A stretch of DNA of 64,000 bases from Effrenium voratum. Its lineage: Eukaryota; Sar; Dinophyceae; Suessiales; Symbiodiniaceae. Below, piece by piece: positions 48,901-57,420 of this stretch. A model generated the notes under the pieces. It saw only the letters and a program-made list of their open reading frames with translations. It was not told the origin of the DNA and searched no databases. Numbering within the stretch: position 1 is the first letter of the stretch; each line of letters begins with the position of its first letter. The stretch lies in assembly GCA_963377175.1 (NCBI GenBank), contig CAUJNA010000602.1, positions 62,001 through 126,000 of the forward strand, read 5' to 3'. A program made the translations under genes and the position numbers.

Positions 48901-49326
48901 CGCATTTCCGCTGCAATCATCTGCGATTGACTCTTGGAATGGTCTGCCTATCCCGCCTCCGACACCCAGACCTGCAAGTTGTGGATGCACATCAACATCC
49001 CATCTGTTAGCATTGAACCAGGTCGGTCTCTTCCTCCAAAACACGTAAACAGCACGGCTGACAAGAACATGAATTGGTATCCTTCCCATATTGCAATATG
49101 GCGACTTCGCACCACATTTGTTTCGCATTGCACATTTCCTTTGAGCGGCTTCTGCACTCACGAAATAATGCTCATGAGAAAAATTCAAGTTGCACACTGA
49201 TTGTAAATATTGCGGTCTGTCGTATTCGCATGTTGTTGCCTCTCCGTCCCAACCAGAAAACCCCTCGGGGGACATAAGCCAGTAGGGAAAGGCAGCAAAA
49301 ATAAGCACAATGACTTGTGCTATCAT
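42976..49326 (-). CDS. LINE2 ORF2: Cys-rich N-extension, endonuclease, RT, RNase H
   Basis: 2116 codons, starting at ATG 49326 that overlaps the ORF1 stop (ATGA). Residues 1-406 are a Cys-rich extension absent from LINE1. RIGEADNPGP (407-416) then precedes the endonuclease (418-690; LSETSAT, IGGDLN, RNDTLLID; the last His region is SVHRP). The RT core lies near 1090-1350: motif A GFTLDIVKCF, motif B TTGLPEGCPVSVL, motif C FYDNWSW. A CALCGQHAPFRHILFEC zinc segment follows, then RNase H (about 1680-1830; FFTDGSGA, RAELEAAV, VYTDCESVV, QLGNQIADEA). The C-terminal 230 residues are unassigned. No stop or frameshift in 6.35 kb, so it was inserted recently. Confidence 0.95.
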   Translation of the reverse strand: MIAQVIVLIFAAFPYWLMSPEGFSGWDGEATTCEYDRPQYLQSVCNLNFSHEHYFVSAEAAQRKCAMRNKCGAKSPYCNMGRIPIHVLVSRAVYVFWRKRPTWFNANRWDVDVHPQLAGLGVGGGIGRPFQESIADDCSGNASQCSMQDLSCDAFMICQLALMSELRFLLTKAHFDKIQFVSVSWRALGCRYLGTSVQVYLRGVAQSVGNMQTCQLIETGSIRNAGLHNQNEQARQQCRCSTIRTTLRNIHLCATNPIEMCERICAVEVGNQRLNAFIQKAIDRTRRECNSWCNPNPGPATATGSACEVLELLWEKDMTPACIKLRIAPAKSQLGDCCNQMWPTRLPYKVLTGRQSTNEMCKFMNFYHCSAIVIDQALSGDGDKCLPVLSLPIGCRIRWRWYLSSVRIGEADNPGPDQLPAVCICAFNPTSVYQRSDQLARCGDVVLLSETSATQRVQKIESLALRKLGIRSVWSPPVDPHKASDSYATSLRGASRGTACLSRFPIRETRDPFPASWSATGRISECYVQIGHLQVRIITIYGFAKGTPNGLSMTNFLLEAATQRLLLNRTPTIIGGDLNRPVSSLGAWTPLHNQGFVELHDFAANALGIVTEPTCVSRRNEGPGTRNDTLLIDPRLVPFLTQVKVDKEKAISVHRPAQAFFQLPCEQIKALRWRLPKDFAGLGITTAQLEAAYLEKGSGQSLQDDSAPTQSDALVEWTQKLEKVVDQTLQRLHAQDPVTSPYPGLPKASKGRCIERRAILTPVAAPCRQARHNDYQPPGEAVAIRSKHKVRQARRLRSLLKLVSKYAHDPPDHIAKQMQGEWKAALNAKGYQRPFVDWLLKWPEIPFVTVQTPTEAELYDILQIVEYDANAAVLYEVSKRKEAAKFAEKLDVSEAFCQKKIRQVKGPQLPPVRQLTRWVTLNVLPLRIKAKGELRFRVLNFDAFDSSRSIYLDDKICQLIRVDGDVICIGQSGVPGEKIPVCIKQRHEICDERDLHGAFAQYWTQFWNRDNADDPHAWDSWSQHIEAFPTHQLIDSIDMRDIGYWKQTRSDMKTHSSQGVCGWSVPDLKLLSDSIVTDLIAILTSFSDGWPEWIMTSKVTMLAKREDCVEERHTRPITVTSLLWRWWASTLARQVLLKWTHTLPPSVKGGVPNSSVHDVAMQTHLAIEQAHAGGIPIAGFTLDIVKCFNCIPRKPTQMLLAKLGIPPDLIQTWYRSLQRLTRVIDIGGNLSQPLRATTGLPEGCPVSVLGMAAVAWAFAMSVNHPQVQVLTFYDNWSWISPVIELHQTTLAKTVKFCELLRLKIDFGKSWAWGTTKELRRSWATILRNNLEEGSAVPIVLQATDLGIVCNFAKSRRLLKIGERIESGIRRLGNLSHIKSTIDVAGHLVQTVIWPHALFGAEFTPLGYEHFERIRTKLTEVMMRRPKSGASPWIACNTLVEQMQDPEEYYHTRVLQNTRRFLLRATNAEVDTFLQALHQHDGQFNAIHGPVGVLKRTLNRLGWTTTLDGHINTDRLIRISLINTTWPLMRRLLRKSWLKFATCKAAHRKETAGDSAFDRVANARTVAKLPTDLQHTACLQIAGGYQSDARKAQWLPDNEGLCALCGQHAPFRHILFECAQMHEVYSAEGKTNLSCSPDDPIWRVPIAREHESVPAKEFLHFTPTAVEVRPIPTEPGPEKICFFTDGSGAYQTDLDARLSAWSVVMCRGSIEQCTEHFRQMRATRRIPDCFQIVATAQCSSEQSVPRAELEAAVTALEAYPGATVYTDCESVVKIWESTRLKMCQVLLGNSSNADLVKRLLAVVQCPGQNVVKVKAHVDPLGCTDDWTGFLQLGNQIADEAAKAALRAIPSDLTEAARKIFTANKAKKIKLEEVLGYTAKVTIAYLQKCQAKADEEAGLDPNQDPTQKLLCWMPPAVRRYEFDVSDEELANYTWGTAYAKSLCMWIKTLQWPTGKHPSDPGITILELLVNWVICSGMEQPAVVPHEGKGPYAIQTSQQNHAVALLPYPWPKRVIAFDIALRQLQKLVTGSIMPWEQKADVKCLMKFGPKKPQKGFARRPILTFASETLQCIINGFELGSDFKLEHNFRDMLEIPLTCHVQMTPEELTEQPFERFRRRR
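48079..48108 (-). other. NPGP (2A-like) motif, LINE2
   Basis: RIGEADNPGP before the endonuclease, the counterpart of 35850-35879. Here about 400 Cys-rich residues lie upstream, so skipping would release a separate N-terminal protein. Confidence 0.5.
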
Positions 49327-49605
49327 GGCTCCATCTGCTTCTCGGTCTCTTGCTTGCTCTTCTTTGCTGCCCTGGCAGGTGATGCAACGTTTTTTGCAAG
49401 CATCGCGCCTTGGAGCATCTCCTTGAGTTCATCGAACCTGGACTGTGTGCGCGTCTCCTGTTGGTTTAGCGCTTGTTGTACGAAGCTCGTGACTTCATTC
49501 CTGATGCCGTCAAACATAGCTCCAGTTCTGCACGCAAAATTGTCCTGGGCTTCTGACAGCTGTTGGATCGACTTCTTCAGACTCGTGATTTCGCTCTCAT
49601 GTTCT
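49323..49605 (-). pseudogene. LINE2 ORF1, C-terminal coiled-coil fragment
   Basis: The frame is open from the element edge: EITSLKKSIQQLSEAQDNFA, then NEVTSFVQQALNQQETRTQS, RFDELKEMLQ, and a basic end (ARAAKKSKQETEKQMEP). It resembles the coiled-coil tail of LINE1 ORF1. Its TGA overlaps the ORF2 start codon as ATGA, suggesting stop-restart translation. The 5' part, including any methyltransferase, was lost on insertion. Confidence 0.8.
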
Positions 49606-49615
49606 GTGGTTCCGC
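49606..49615 (+). repeat. Target-site duplication of LINE2, right
   Basis: GTGGTTCCGC, the second copy of 41668-41677. Confidence 0.85.
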
Positions 49616-49854
49616 AAGACCTATCCGAGCTATAACCTGCAGCCGCTGCTGCTGAAGCGCTACCGAGAACTGGAGGAGGCGCGGGCCTTCAACAACTGGC
49701 TAGGCGAGCGCAGGCAGGCGCAGGAGGGGCAGTGGCACCTGGACGACGTGAGCCGGCTGACGGAGGCTGTGCGCCGCCAGGTACCCCAGCTGCGCTACGC
49801 GCGCGCCGAGCGCCGGGGCGTGGAATGGGCGGCGGACGAAGTTGCGCAACAGTA
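49606..49854 (+). pseudogene. Small conserved PLV gene, 3' part, copy A
   Basis: Continuation of 41615-41677: PSYNLQPLLLKRYRELEEAR, FNNWLGERRQAQEGQWHLDD, LTEAVRRQVPQLRYARAERR, ending at a TAG near 49852. Almost identical in copy B to RYARAER. Charged, helical, about 105 residues in total; unknown function. Without LINE2 the frame would be continuous. Confidence 0.75.
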
Positions 49855-49860
49855 GAAGAA

Positions 49861-50052
49861 ATGAAGACACTTCGGGCCCACGGTTTCAATCAGCGCCCGC
49901 GCTTTGAGCAGGTGGTGGGCTGGTGGGCTACCCTGAGCGGAATGAGCCGCTGCCCCTGGATCAACCGGACCGCAAGGCCACCTCGTTCGTCACAAGCCAC
50001 TTCTAGTCCAGCAAGGACCCCAACCCCCGGCCCCTGCAGCACACGCCCCTGA
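49861..50052 (+). pseudogene. Second small conserved PLV gene, copy A
   Basis: MKTLRAHGFNQRPRFEQVVG matches MKGLRSHGFNQRPRFEQVVG in copy B at 60143. After that the frame is disturbed here and truncated by the repeat array at about 50055. No family recognised; its presence in both copies shows it is a genuine viral gene. Confidence 0.65.
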
Positions 50053-50065
50053 CCCCAGGGTCAGC

Positions 50066-50260
50066 TTCTTGGTGTCTCATGTGTCTCAGGTGTCTCAGGT
50101 GTCTCAACGCCTGGAGCTCTGACCCCAGAATTAACTTGGTGTCTCATGTGTCTCAGGTATCTCAGATTTCTCAACGGCCTGGAGCTCTGCCCAGACCCTA
50201 GGGTCAGCTTGGTCTCATGTGTCTCAGCTGTCTCAGGTGTCGCAACGGCCTGCCCAGGCT
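50066..50260 (+). repeat. TCTCAGGTG-type minisatellite with larger unit
   Basis: TGTCTCA(G/T)GTG repeats are embedded in a unit of about 80 bp (GGTGTCTCATGTGTCTCAGG, then GGAGCTCTG). They mark the end of PLV copy A, as the GTGTCTCAA array marks its start. Confidence 0.85.
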
Positions 50261-50524
50261 TCAACGAGGAGTGGAGACTTGTGGTGCAGATGCTTTTTTT
50301 TGAGCAGCGCAAAAAGCGCGAGATGTGACGTTTTTTTTCCTTCTCTTGAGATGTCCAGCAGTCAACGGTCATGTCGCACTTTCCCCCCTCTTCTTCTTGC
50401 AAACTATGGGGGTCTGCGCGATTCCTTGCCCCCCCAACCGCACTGCGGCTTGGGGCGCCCATCTTCTAAACGCGCGGTTTGGCTCAAAAAGTACTGGAAA
50501 GTTGCCAGCCCCGTTGTGCTTTCA

Positions 50525-50740
50525 CGAGGACCCCAAACCCTAACCCAGGGCTAACAGCTTTTGCACGGTTTTTGCGCCACAAAATGCCATTACTCCAGTG
50601 CCTATATCAATATAGACACTGGAGTAATAGCTTTTGCACGGTTTTACACGGTTTGCCCACGCCAGCCCCGCTGGTTTGATACTGGCTCGCCCAACCCGTT
50701 GGTTTCCCGAGCACCCCAAACCCTAACCCAAAAAGGGCTT
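50525..50740. other. Two telomere-like CCCCAAACCCTAACCC tracts
   Basis: CCCCAAACCCTAACCC occurs at about 50531-50546 and 50711-50726. CCCTAAA-type repeats are telomeric in many protists and plants. Only one to two units at each place, so an interstitial scrap or chance. Confidence 0.4.
50590..50627. repeat. Perfect hairpin
   Basis: TTACTCCAGTG (50590-50600) pairs with CACTGGAGTAA (50617-50627) over 11 bp, with an inner CTATAT/ATATAG pairing of 6 bp. It is flanked by two AGCTTTTGCACGGTTTT copies. Possible small mobile element end. Confidence 0.75.
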
Positions 50741-50926
50741 TCTCAGGCTCCGGGAATTCCCCCTCACCTTGAAGAACGCCTCAAAGCTGTTTTTTTCCCA
50801 AAAAGGAGCTTATTCAGGATCCGTCGATTCCGACGCAGCCCGAAGCAAACGGTTTCTGCGCCCAAAAGGGCTTGAGCAGGGTCCGGGAATTCCGACGGAG
50901 CCTGCGCAATGCCTCGAAACCAAAGG

Positions 50927-51620
50927 CTAGTCGAGGGTCCTGGGCCTCGGAGGCGCCAGGAAGTCGTCCAGCTGTCTCACAGCCGCCGGCCTGCCCCGTC
51001 TCGTCAGTCGGCCCGCCGCGTTGCCGCTGCCCTGCGGCGCCGGCAGCGCCAGCTTCAGCAGGGTCTCCCGGCCCTCCGTGCTGCGGGCGGTCATGGAGTC
51101 CACGGCGCCCAGCTGCTGCACGTCGCCGTACTGGGGGTTGAAGCTCCTCGCCGCGTTCGTCGGCGCTCGAGAAGGCGCCCGCGTCCTCCACCGCCTTGAC
51201 GCGCCGGTCGGTGAGGTCCTTGTTGTGCTGGAACTTGTTGGCGTTGTCCTGCAGCAGCCGGAACTCGGTGGTCCACCACGGCCGTGGCGTTGCGGTCCTC
51301 GGGCCGCTTCGTCCGGTGCACGGCTTCCGCGGGCAGCTCCCGGTCCAGCGTGGCGAACTCGTTGCCCAGGTCGGTCGTGGCCACGAAGTTCTCGTCGTCC
51401 CCCGTCAGCTCCCGTGCGGCGCGCTTGGTGGCCCGGCCGACCGTCTCGGCGTTCTTGTTCTGCAGAGGTTCCACGGCGGCCTCCCGAGTGAAGACGTCCA
51501 TGACCACCAGGCCGCACCTCACGTCGGCCTTCAGCGCCTCAAAGGCCATGGCCTGCGTCACGTCGAGGTCGCGCTGCCGTGCGAGTCGGTACAGCTCCGC
51601 AAGCTTGAGCAAGGTTCCCT
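50927..51620 (-). pseudogene. PLV/Polinton integrase (rve family), partial
   Basis: The core reads FEALKADVRCGLVVMDVFTR, EPLQNKNAETV, FVATTDLGNEF, then RTKRPEDRNATAVVD. It gives the first (MDVF) and second (TTDLGNEF) catalytic Asp of a retrovirus-type integrase; the third acid falls where the frame changes. Later pieces NAARSFNPQYGDVQQLG and DSMTARSTEGRETLLKLALP come in other frames. The N-terminal zinc domain is not seen. This enzyme defines Polinton/Maverick elements and inserts the viral DNA. It lies downstream of the fibre in the same direction. Confidence 0.75.
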
Positions 51621-51691
51621 GGACGCAGGGAGGCCTGCGCACCGTTTTTTTCCTACTTGTTGCCCCAAAAAGGAGCTTGAGCAAGTTTCCT

Positions 51692-54600
51692 CTAGAACTG
51701 GAAACCCTTGCACACCCCCCACAGCACGCTGGTGAGGTGCGAGTAGTCGAGGGTGACCATCTCCGTGCCGTCGCTCCACCAGGTCCCCGTTCATGTCCGG
51801 GCGCTTGTACTGCTTGGCCTCCACGGAGTCGAAGAGCTGCAGCAGCTCTGCCACGTCGGCCTTGGCAATCTCCGTCTTCACCCGGCTGTCGGACAAGTCC
51901 GTGAAGCTTGTGTTGCAGACCACGTTGCCTGTGTTGCCTGCAATCACCAGGCAGCCGGGGTTCCTCTGGTTCGTGGTCAAGGACAGCTGCGTCGAGAGGC
52001 TCTTCGTCTGCACCAGCGCCTCGTCGTTGATCATGATCAGCTCGCACTGGTGCGCCCCGCCGTCTCGCTCCAGGAAGACCCGCGCGCTCTGGTTGCCCAG
52101 CAGCCGCAGCTCCGGGCCGCTGTCGGAGGCCGCGCTGTTGTTGGACACTTGCAGCTTGCTCCAGCCCGCCCAGTTCTTCGTCAAGAAGAGATCGTCCGAG
52201 AAGTCGGAGGTGTTGGTCACGGTGAGCGTGTTGGACGCGAAGAGCTGCGGCGCGGAGACCGTGCCCGAGCTCGTCACGTCGCCGCACACCACGCTGCCCG
52301 TCGACACTCCGCCGCTCGTGGCCGTGAAGGTGCAGTCCAGGCTCTCGCAGTCCAGCGGGCCCGCGGAGGCCGCCCCGGTGATCGTCAGCGTGGCGCCCGT
52401 GACCGCCCCGGTGGCTGCGAAGCTTGCCGCGGTTGCTGCGCCCAAGGCCGTCAGCGTGCCCGTGGACACGTCGCCCGCTGTGGTGAAGTTCCCGGCGTTG
52501 GCCGTGTTGTTGATCGTCAATGTGCTGCCGGTGATTCCGGTGGCAGAGCTCAGCAGGCCCACGCTGGCCGCCCCGGTGATGCTCAGCGAGCTGCCTGACA
52601 CGAGCGTGGCTCCGGCGACGGTGCCGGTGGCTGTGAGCGCTGCGCAGGAAATGGCACCCGAGGCGTCCACGCCCGTCGTGAACACATCGGTGCAGTTCAC
52701 GTCGTTGCACAGCAGCTGGTCGCAGCCCACGTTGCCCTGCGCGGTGAGGCCGTCCAGCGTGGCCGAGCCCGTGAGGGCCAGCGAGTCGGCCAGCAGGTCC
52801 GTCACGGAGACCGACTCTCCCTCGAAGGCGCTGGCCCTGATCTGCAGGCTGTACAGGTCCAGCGTGCCCGCCGACTGCTGCACCAGCCCGGAGATCGAGC
52901 CGCCGAAGGCTCCGAAGTGCAGCTTTGCGACTCCGCCCGGCGGCACCGAGAAGTCCAGGCGCCGCTCCAGACGCCCTGCGAGGCCGTGCCGAGGAAGGTG
53001 CCGGTGACGCCCACGTAGTCGTTGTCGGCCGCGCTGACGTACATCACCAAGTTGGAGGCCGTGCCCAGCCGGTACCGGCAGCCGAAGGAGTAGCGTCTCC
53101 CCGGCGTCAGGGTGTAGGTGCGCACGATGTTCCAGGCGAAGGCGCTCAGGGTCATGGCGTAGCCCCTCCAGCTGGAAGCCTCCCACCGTGAATCTGACTG
53201 TTGGAGCGCACTAAAAAATTGCCTAATGTGGTCAGGGTGGGCCAGCAGCACCTCGCCCAGGGTGGCCAGCGCGACGTCGTCGGCCCCTCCGTCGAGGAAC
53301 TCGTGCTTCAGCAGCAGGGCCGAGGCCGCCGTGTCCTCCTCCACCTCCGTCTTGCCGGCCTCCAGGGTTGCGTCCAGGATCTGGAGGCCGTTCCTGCCGT
53401 CTGGTTGGGCAGGCCCGGCGCCTGGAAGTGCCCCCCGAAGTGAAGCTTCGCAACTCCGTTCGGAGGCACGGCGAAGTACATCTTGGCCGTGCTCCAGGCG
53501 CCCTCGTCTCCCGCGAAGCTGCCGTACAGGGGGTCGTAGACGTTGTCGGCCTTGGACATGTAGACCACGAAGTTGGAGGCCGTGCCGAGCCGGTACCGGC
53601 AGGCGAAGAGGAGCTCCCGGCCGGGGGTCAAGTTGTAGGTGCGCGCAATGTTCCACGGGTTCACTGCCAGGGTCAGGGTGTAGCCGTCCACGCTCGCTGC
53701 GCCCGCGGTGTGCGTGGCCAGGACCACGCTGCAGCCGCTGCTGGGGCGAACCGTCCAGTTTGACAGTGAGACGTCCGTGGGGGCCAGGATCTGCTCTCCT
53801 ATGGCGGCCACCACCTCGTCGGCCCCCCCGTCGTCTGTGAAAGCGCACTGCTATTTGCAGGGCCGAGGCTGCCTCCGTGACTCCGAGCTTGCCGGCAAGG
53901 AGGCCGTCCACCTGTGCGATGGTGTAGTAGCTGAGCAGGCCGGCTGCGATGCTCGAGGCCGTTGCCGTGTCCTGCTCTGCGGCCGAGCGGTACGCCACCA
54001 GCGCCGAGATGATTTGGTTGGTTGTGAAAACGTCCTGGTCCGGGCCCGTCCGGCAGCGCGCCTGTGATGGCGGCCTGCGTCTGCGTGTCCTGCGCCGCGC
54101 CCGTTCGGTAGTCTCCAACAGGGCGTCCACTTGTGCCGCGAGGGCCGCGTCCGCCGCTGCGACGGAGTAGCAGTCGGCCGTGATGCTCAGCGTGTCGTCG
54201 CCGTTGGCCAGCGCAGCAGAGAGAGGAGCCTTGCGAACGACGTTGCTTCCGCGAACGAGCTCCCAAGTAGTGAAGCCCGCCCAGGCCGGCGCGTTAACAA
54301 CTCCGCTGCCGGAAAGCTGCAGGGCGGCGAGCTCCGCGAGGATTGCGTCGAGGGCGCTCTGGAGCGTGGTCTCGCTGGCTGAGAGCGCGGCGTTCGTGGC
54401 GTACGAGGCCAGCAGCGTCGCGTCGGCCTTGGCCCCCTGGAGCGCCGTGATGCTGGCGTCGCGGCTAGCAAGCTGCGCTGCGACGAAGGCCTTGGTGGCG
54501 AGACCCAGCAGGGCATTTGCTATCTTGGTGGCGTGTCCAGCCCGTCCACCGTGAAAAGCAGCGGCCAACGCGCTTGCGCCACCTTGGTGTCGACCTCCAG

Positions 54601-55108
54601 CGGCGTGATCCTCGCCGCTATGTCTAGGGAGTGCTGGTCCACCACCGTCTTGAGGCCGTAGTTGGCCGCCACCGTGCCCAGCGTGGCGTTGTTGGCCGAG
54701 GCTATGGAGCCGTTCATGGCCGCCGTGGTGCTGTAGTTGGACAGCTTCAGATCCACGCCGTCGGGGTGCTCTTCGTGGCCACCACGCCCTCCAGCACGTC
54801 GAAGGCCGACTGGTCTGCCTTGTCAGCAAGCTCTGCAGCGCTGCGATGCTGCTTCCGTGCGCGGCCAGGGCCGCCGCCGTGGCCAGGGGCGCAATTGCCG
54901 CCGCCAGCGCGCTGCTGTCCAGCTTTGAGGCCAGCTCAGCGGTGACTCGGTCGTCCAGGGACTGGATGGCTGCCGCGTTCAGGTCTGTTACTTGTGCGTA
55001 GGGCGTCAGAGCCAGGGCCAGCTGCCCTGCGGTGACGTGCGTGCCGTCAGTTACCTCTCCGTTGTCCAGGACCTCCGGGATGTTGCCCGTGACAGGTCCT
55101 TCAAACAT
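51692..55108 (-). pseudogene. PLV fibre/spike protein with Peptidase_S74-like C-terminus
   Basis: MFEGPVTGNIPEVLDNGEVT starts a long, Ala/Leu/Thr/Ser-rich fibre with trimer-type heptads. Two copies of a module follow (TYNLTPGRELLFACRYRLGT, and TYTLTPGRRYSFGCRYRLGT), each followed by VAKLHFG, perhaps receptor-binding. Beta-repeat TLTITGAASAG-like units come next, then LSDSRVKTEIAKADVAELLQ and YKRPDMNG, the start of the S74 intramolecular chaperone, and at the end EMVTLDYSHLTSVLWGVC with the stop at 51692-51694. At least five frame changes break the gene; in sum about 1,130 codons. S74 domains trimerise phage and PLV spikes and then cut themselves off. Confidence 0.8.
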
Positions 55109-55124
55109 GTTTACCTCTGTTTTC

Positions 55125-55200
55125 GCCGACGCCTTAGTCCAGTGGCTAAGGCGTCGGCCAAGGAGCTAAGCGCTGCACGGGGCTCGATTCCTGCCGCGAG
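55125..55200 (+). tRNA. tRNA-like sequence with 13-bp hairpin, upstream of fibre
   Basis: GCCGACGCCTTAG and CTAAGGCGTCGGC form a perfect 13-bp stem with an 8-nt loop. The A-box-like TAGTCCAGTGG lies within it and a B-box-like GGCTCGATTCC lies about 38 nt on. No proper acceptor stem is formed. Compare 22118-22195, also beside a fibre start. May be a tRNA-Ser-derived relic. Confidence 0.35.
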
Positions 55201-55258
55201 CGCAGTTGAGTACCATTCAGTCCGAACTCCGGCCGTTAGAAGTTTCCGCAAGTATGTG

Positions 55259-55545
55259 AAGTGACCGGTGGCGCCGGTCACTTCGTGAGACATCCCGTGC
55301 TGAAAGCGAGACCGCACCAGGCCCGCACCAGGCCCGCACCAGGCCCGCACCAGGCCCGCGCCAGGGTTTTTCGGAAGTAGCGTGGCTACAATGATTTGAC
55401 CGGTGGCGCCGGTCAATCGTGAGACATCGCGTGCTGAAAGCGAGACCGCACCAGGCCCGCACCAGGCCCGCACCAGGCCCGCGCCAGGGTTTTTTGGAAG
55501 TACCGTGGCTACAATGATTTGACCGGTGGCGCCGGTCAATCGCGG
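55259..55545. repeat. About 120-bp tandem repeat with palindromic GACCGGTGGCGCCGGTC
   Basis: GACCGGTGGCGCCGGTC, a 6-bp-arm palindrome, occurs at about 55261, 55399 and 55520. Between copies lie GTGAGACATC, GTGCTGAAAGCGAGACC, runs of CACCAGGCCCG and a GTGGCTACAATGATTT end. Confidence 0.8.
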
Positions 55546-55804
55546 TACCTGCACACGCTTCGGCTACCAGGACATGAAGTGAAGGACAACATCCTTCACT
55601 TCTGCAGGACACTTCAATTCATGGTCCAGGTCATGATAGGCGCGCTCGGTATCGAAGCCTCCACGTTGTCGGCGGGCTGGCGTGGCTCCGATGCCGGGCT
55701 CAATATTGAATCAACTTTGAATCATCTTGAGTCAACAATGGATCAATATTGAATCAACTTTGAATCACCTTGAGTCAACAATGGATCAACATTGACAGGT
55801 CCAC
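55546..55804. other. No gene; short TGAATCAACTTTGAATCA repeats
   Basis: AATATTGAATCAACTTTGAA and TTGAGTCAACAATGGATCAA are each repeated once (55695-55795). No coding signal. Confidence 0.6.
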
Positions 55805-56140
55805 CTCTCTCTTTAGAGGGGGTTTCCCAAATGGATTCTATTCTACCTGGGAGGCTCCTAGCACTCGTCCGTCCAGGAAACGACCTCGTCCTGCGAAGGA
55901 TTCGAAACCTAAAACGCTGCGTGGAGGCGTGTGGCTGCAAAATAATGACCCCTAGATATGCGCCGCAATTTGGCAACAGGTTGCATTTCAAGCGAGGTCA
56001 AGCTTTGCCAAAGGAAACCCCTTTTCCCTTTTTTTTTGGGACCCCCTTTTTTGGGACCCCATGTTTTCTTTTTGTTTTTTTCTTAGCCCTGCAAAGGTTG
56101 GCTCGCTTGAAATGCAACCTGGAGCCAAATTGCAAGCATA
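55805..56140. repeat. Foldback element, copy 2 (one arm and centre)
   Basis: CTCTCTTTAGAGGGGGTTTC starts the arm. The centre is the reverse complement of that at 28290-28385, and the second arm is cut at about 56140, where repeat B begins. Confidence 0.85.
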
Positions 56141-56145
56141 TAGTA

Positions 56146-57020
56146 GCAATTGTGATTTTTGGTCAAAAAACCCTGCCAAACTGCATAATTTTCAACCAGC
56201 TGAACTCGTCACCAGCGATGTCACCGCTTCGTCACCGCTCCGTTTTTGGTGCAAAAAGCGCTCAAAACGGCCAACTCCGAAAAGTTCGTTTTTTCGTGTC
56301 AGACGTCAAACGTGGTGCCTGAGCCTCCAAATTCGCTCGTTTTCGGTCGAAATCGGGCTCCAGACGTTCGCCGTGCTCTGGATTCCGTTTTCTGCCCGGA
56401 AAAGCAGGCAAATTCCAGCCCGCTGAGCTTGTCACCGTTCGCCTCCGCTTTGTCACCGCTCGCTTTTGGGTCGAAAAAGTGCGCAAAAGCGGCCCAGGTC
56501 CCGAGCTCCGGAGTCGCAGGGTTTTCCGCGGCCCGACAGCCCGCCGAGGACCTGGCTCGGAGCGCGGCAGCCCGCCGAGGTTTCGGCTTGTGACACGTCA
56601 GCCCGCCGAACTTGTCACCGCCTTTGTCACCGCTCCGTCTGGCTCCGTTTTTGGTGCAAAAAGCGCTGAAAACGGCCAACTCCGAAAAGTTCGTTTTTTT
56701 GTGTCAGACGGCAAGTGGGATGCCTGAGCCTCAAGTTTCGCTCGTTTTCGGTCGAAAGCAGGCTCCAGACGCTCACTTTGCTCAGGATTCCGCTTTCAGC
56801 CCGGAAAACAGGCGGATTCCATCCCGCCGAGCTTGTCACCGCTTGTACCGCTTCACCGCTCTCTTTTGGGCCGAAAAGTGCGCAAAAGCGGCCAAGTTCC
56901 CGAGAGGACTTCTTTGTTGGCAAGTTTGGGTCAATAATGGAACGGGCTGATTTATTAATGCGCAAGGTTGATTCATTAATGCCCGGCCGCAGGTCATGAG
57001 ACAAGGTAGCGCTTGAGCCA
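56146..57020 (+). repeat. Repeat B, copy 2
   Basis: Matches 26990-27680, with an added internal duplication (second TTTTTGGTGCAAAAAGCGCT unit near 56650). Same order relative to the foldback element, reversed. Long frames on both strands here are products of the repeat. Confidence 0.8.
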
Positions 57021-57040
57021 GCTCTCGTACTTGAAAAAGC

Positions 57041-57420
57041 GAGGTCGGAATTCCGACTTCGCTTTCGCACCGAGGTCGGAATTCCGACTTCGCTTTGCAC
57101 CGAGGTCGGAATTCCGACTTCGCTCCAAGCTTCCAATTTTGAAAATCCTGCCGGAAGCGATGCCATGGGGATAGCGGAGCCGGCGGCCTGGGGTCTGGTG
57201 CGGGCCTGGGGCCTGGTGTGGGCTGGGGCCTGGTGCGGGCCTGGGGCATGGTGCGGGCCTGGTGCGGGCCTGGTGCGGACCTGGTGCGGGCCACTGTCGC
57301 AGGGGCGCTGGCGGAGTTTTCAGTCAATCCTGCGTCCAGCACAGGATTGCTCCGCTCAATCCTGCGTCCAGCACAGGATTGCTCCACTCAATCCTGCGTC
57401 GGGCGCAGGATTGCTCCACG
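57041..57420. repeat. PLV flank repeats: GAATTC palindromes, GGCCTGGTGCGG units, CAATCCTG hairpins
   Basis: Three AGGTCGGAATTCCGACTTCG palindromes (57041-57125), then GGCCTGGTGCGG units (57185-57295), then three CAATCCTGCG...CACAGGATTG hairpin units (57330-57415). The first and last also flank ATPase A. Confidence 0.8.

Larger units (their letters stand above)
41678..49605 (-). mobile_element. LINE2: non-LTR retrotransposon, 5'-truncated
   Basis: 7.9-kb minus-strand element between 10-bp target-site duplications. ORF2 is intact at 2116 codons. ORF1 is cut at its 5' end after about 94 codons remain, as in target-primed reverse transcription products. The 3' end has no poly(A); instead a region of roughly 375-bp tandem units lies in the 3' UTR (41866-42740). 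It splits a small conserved gene of PLV copy A. Confidence 0.9.

Noticed and set aside
50525..50740. Telomere end or fusion point
   Set aside because: Only one to two CCCTAAA/CCCTAA-like units at each site, with unrelated DNA on both sides.
51753..53007. 281- and 404-codon plus-strand open frames opposite the fibre
   Set aside because: High-GC antisense frames; the minus strand carries the S74-like and fibre motifs.
56249..57166. Open frames in repeat B on both strands
   Set aside because: They match between the two repeat copies only as DNA, with stops and shifts, and show no domain.
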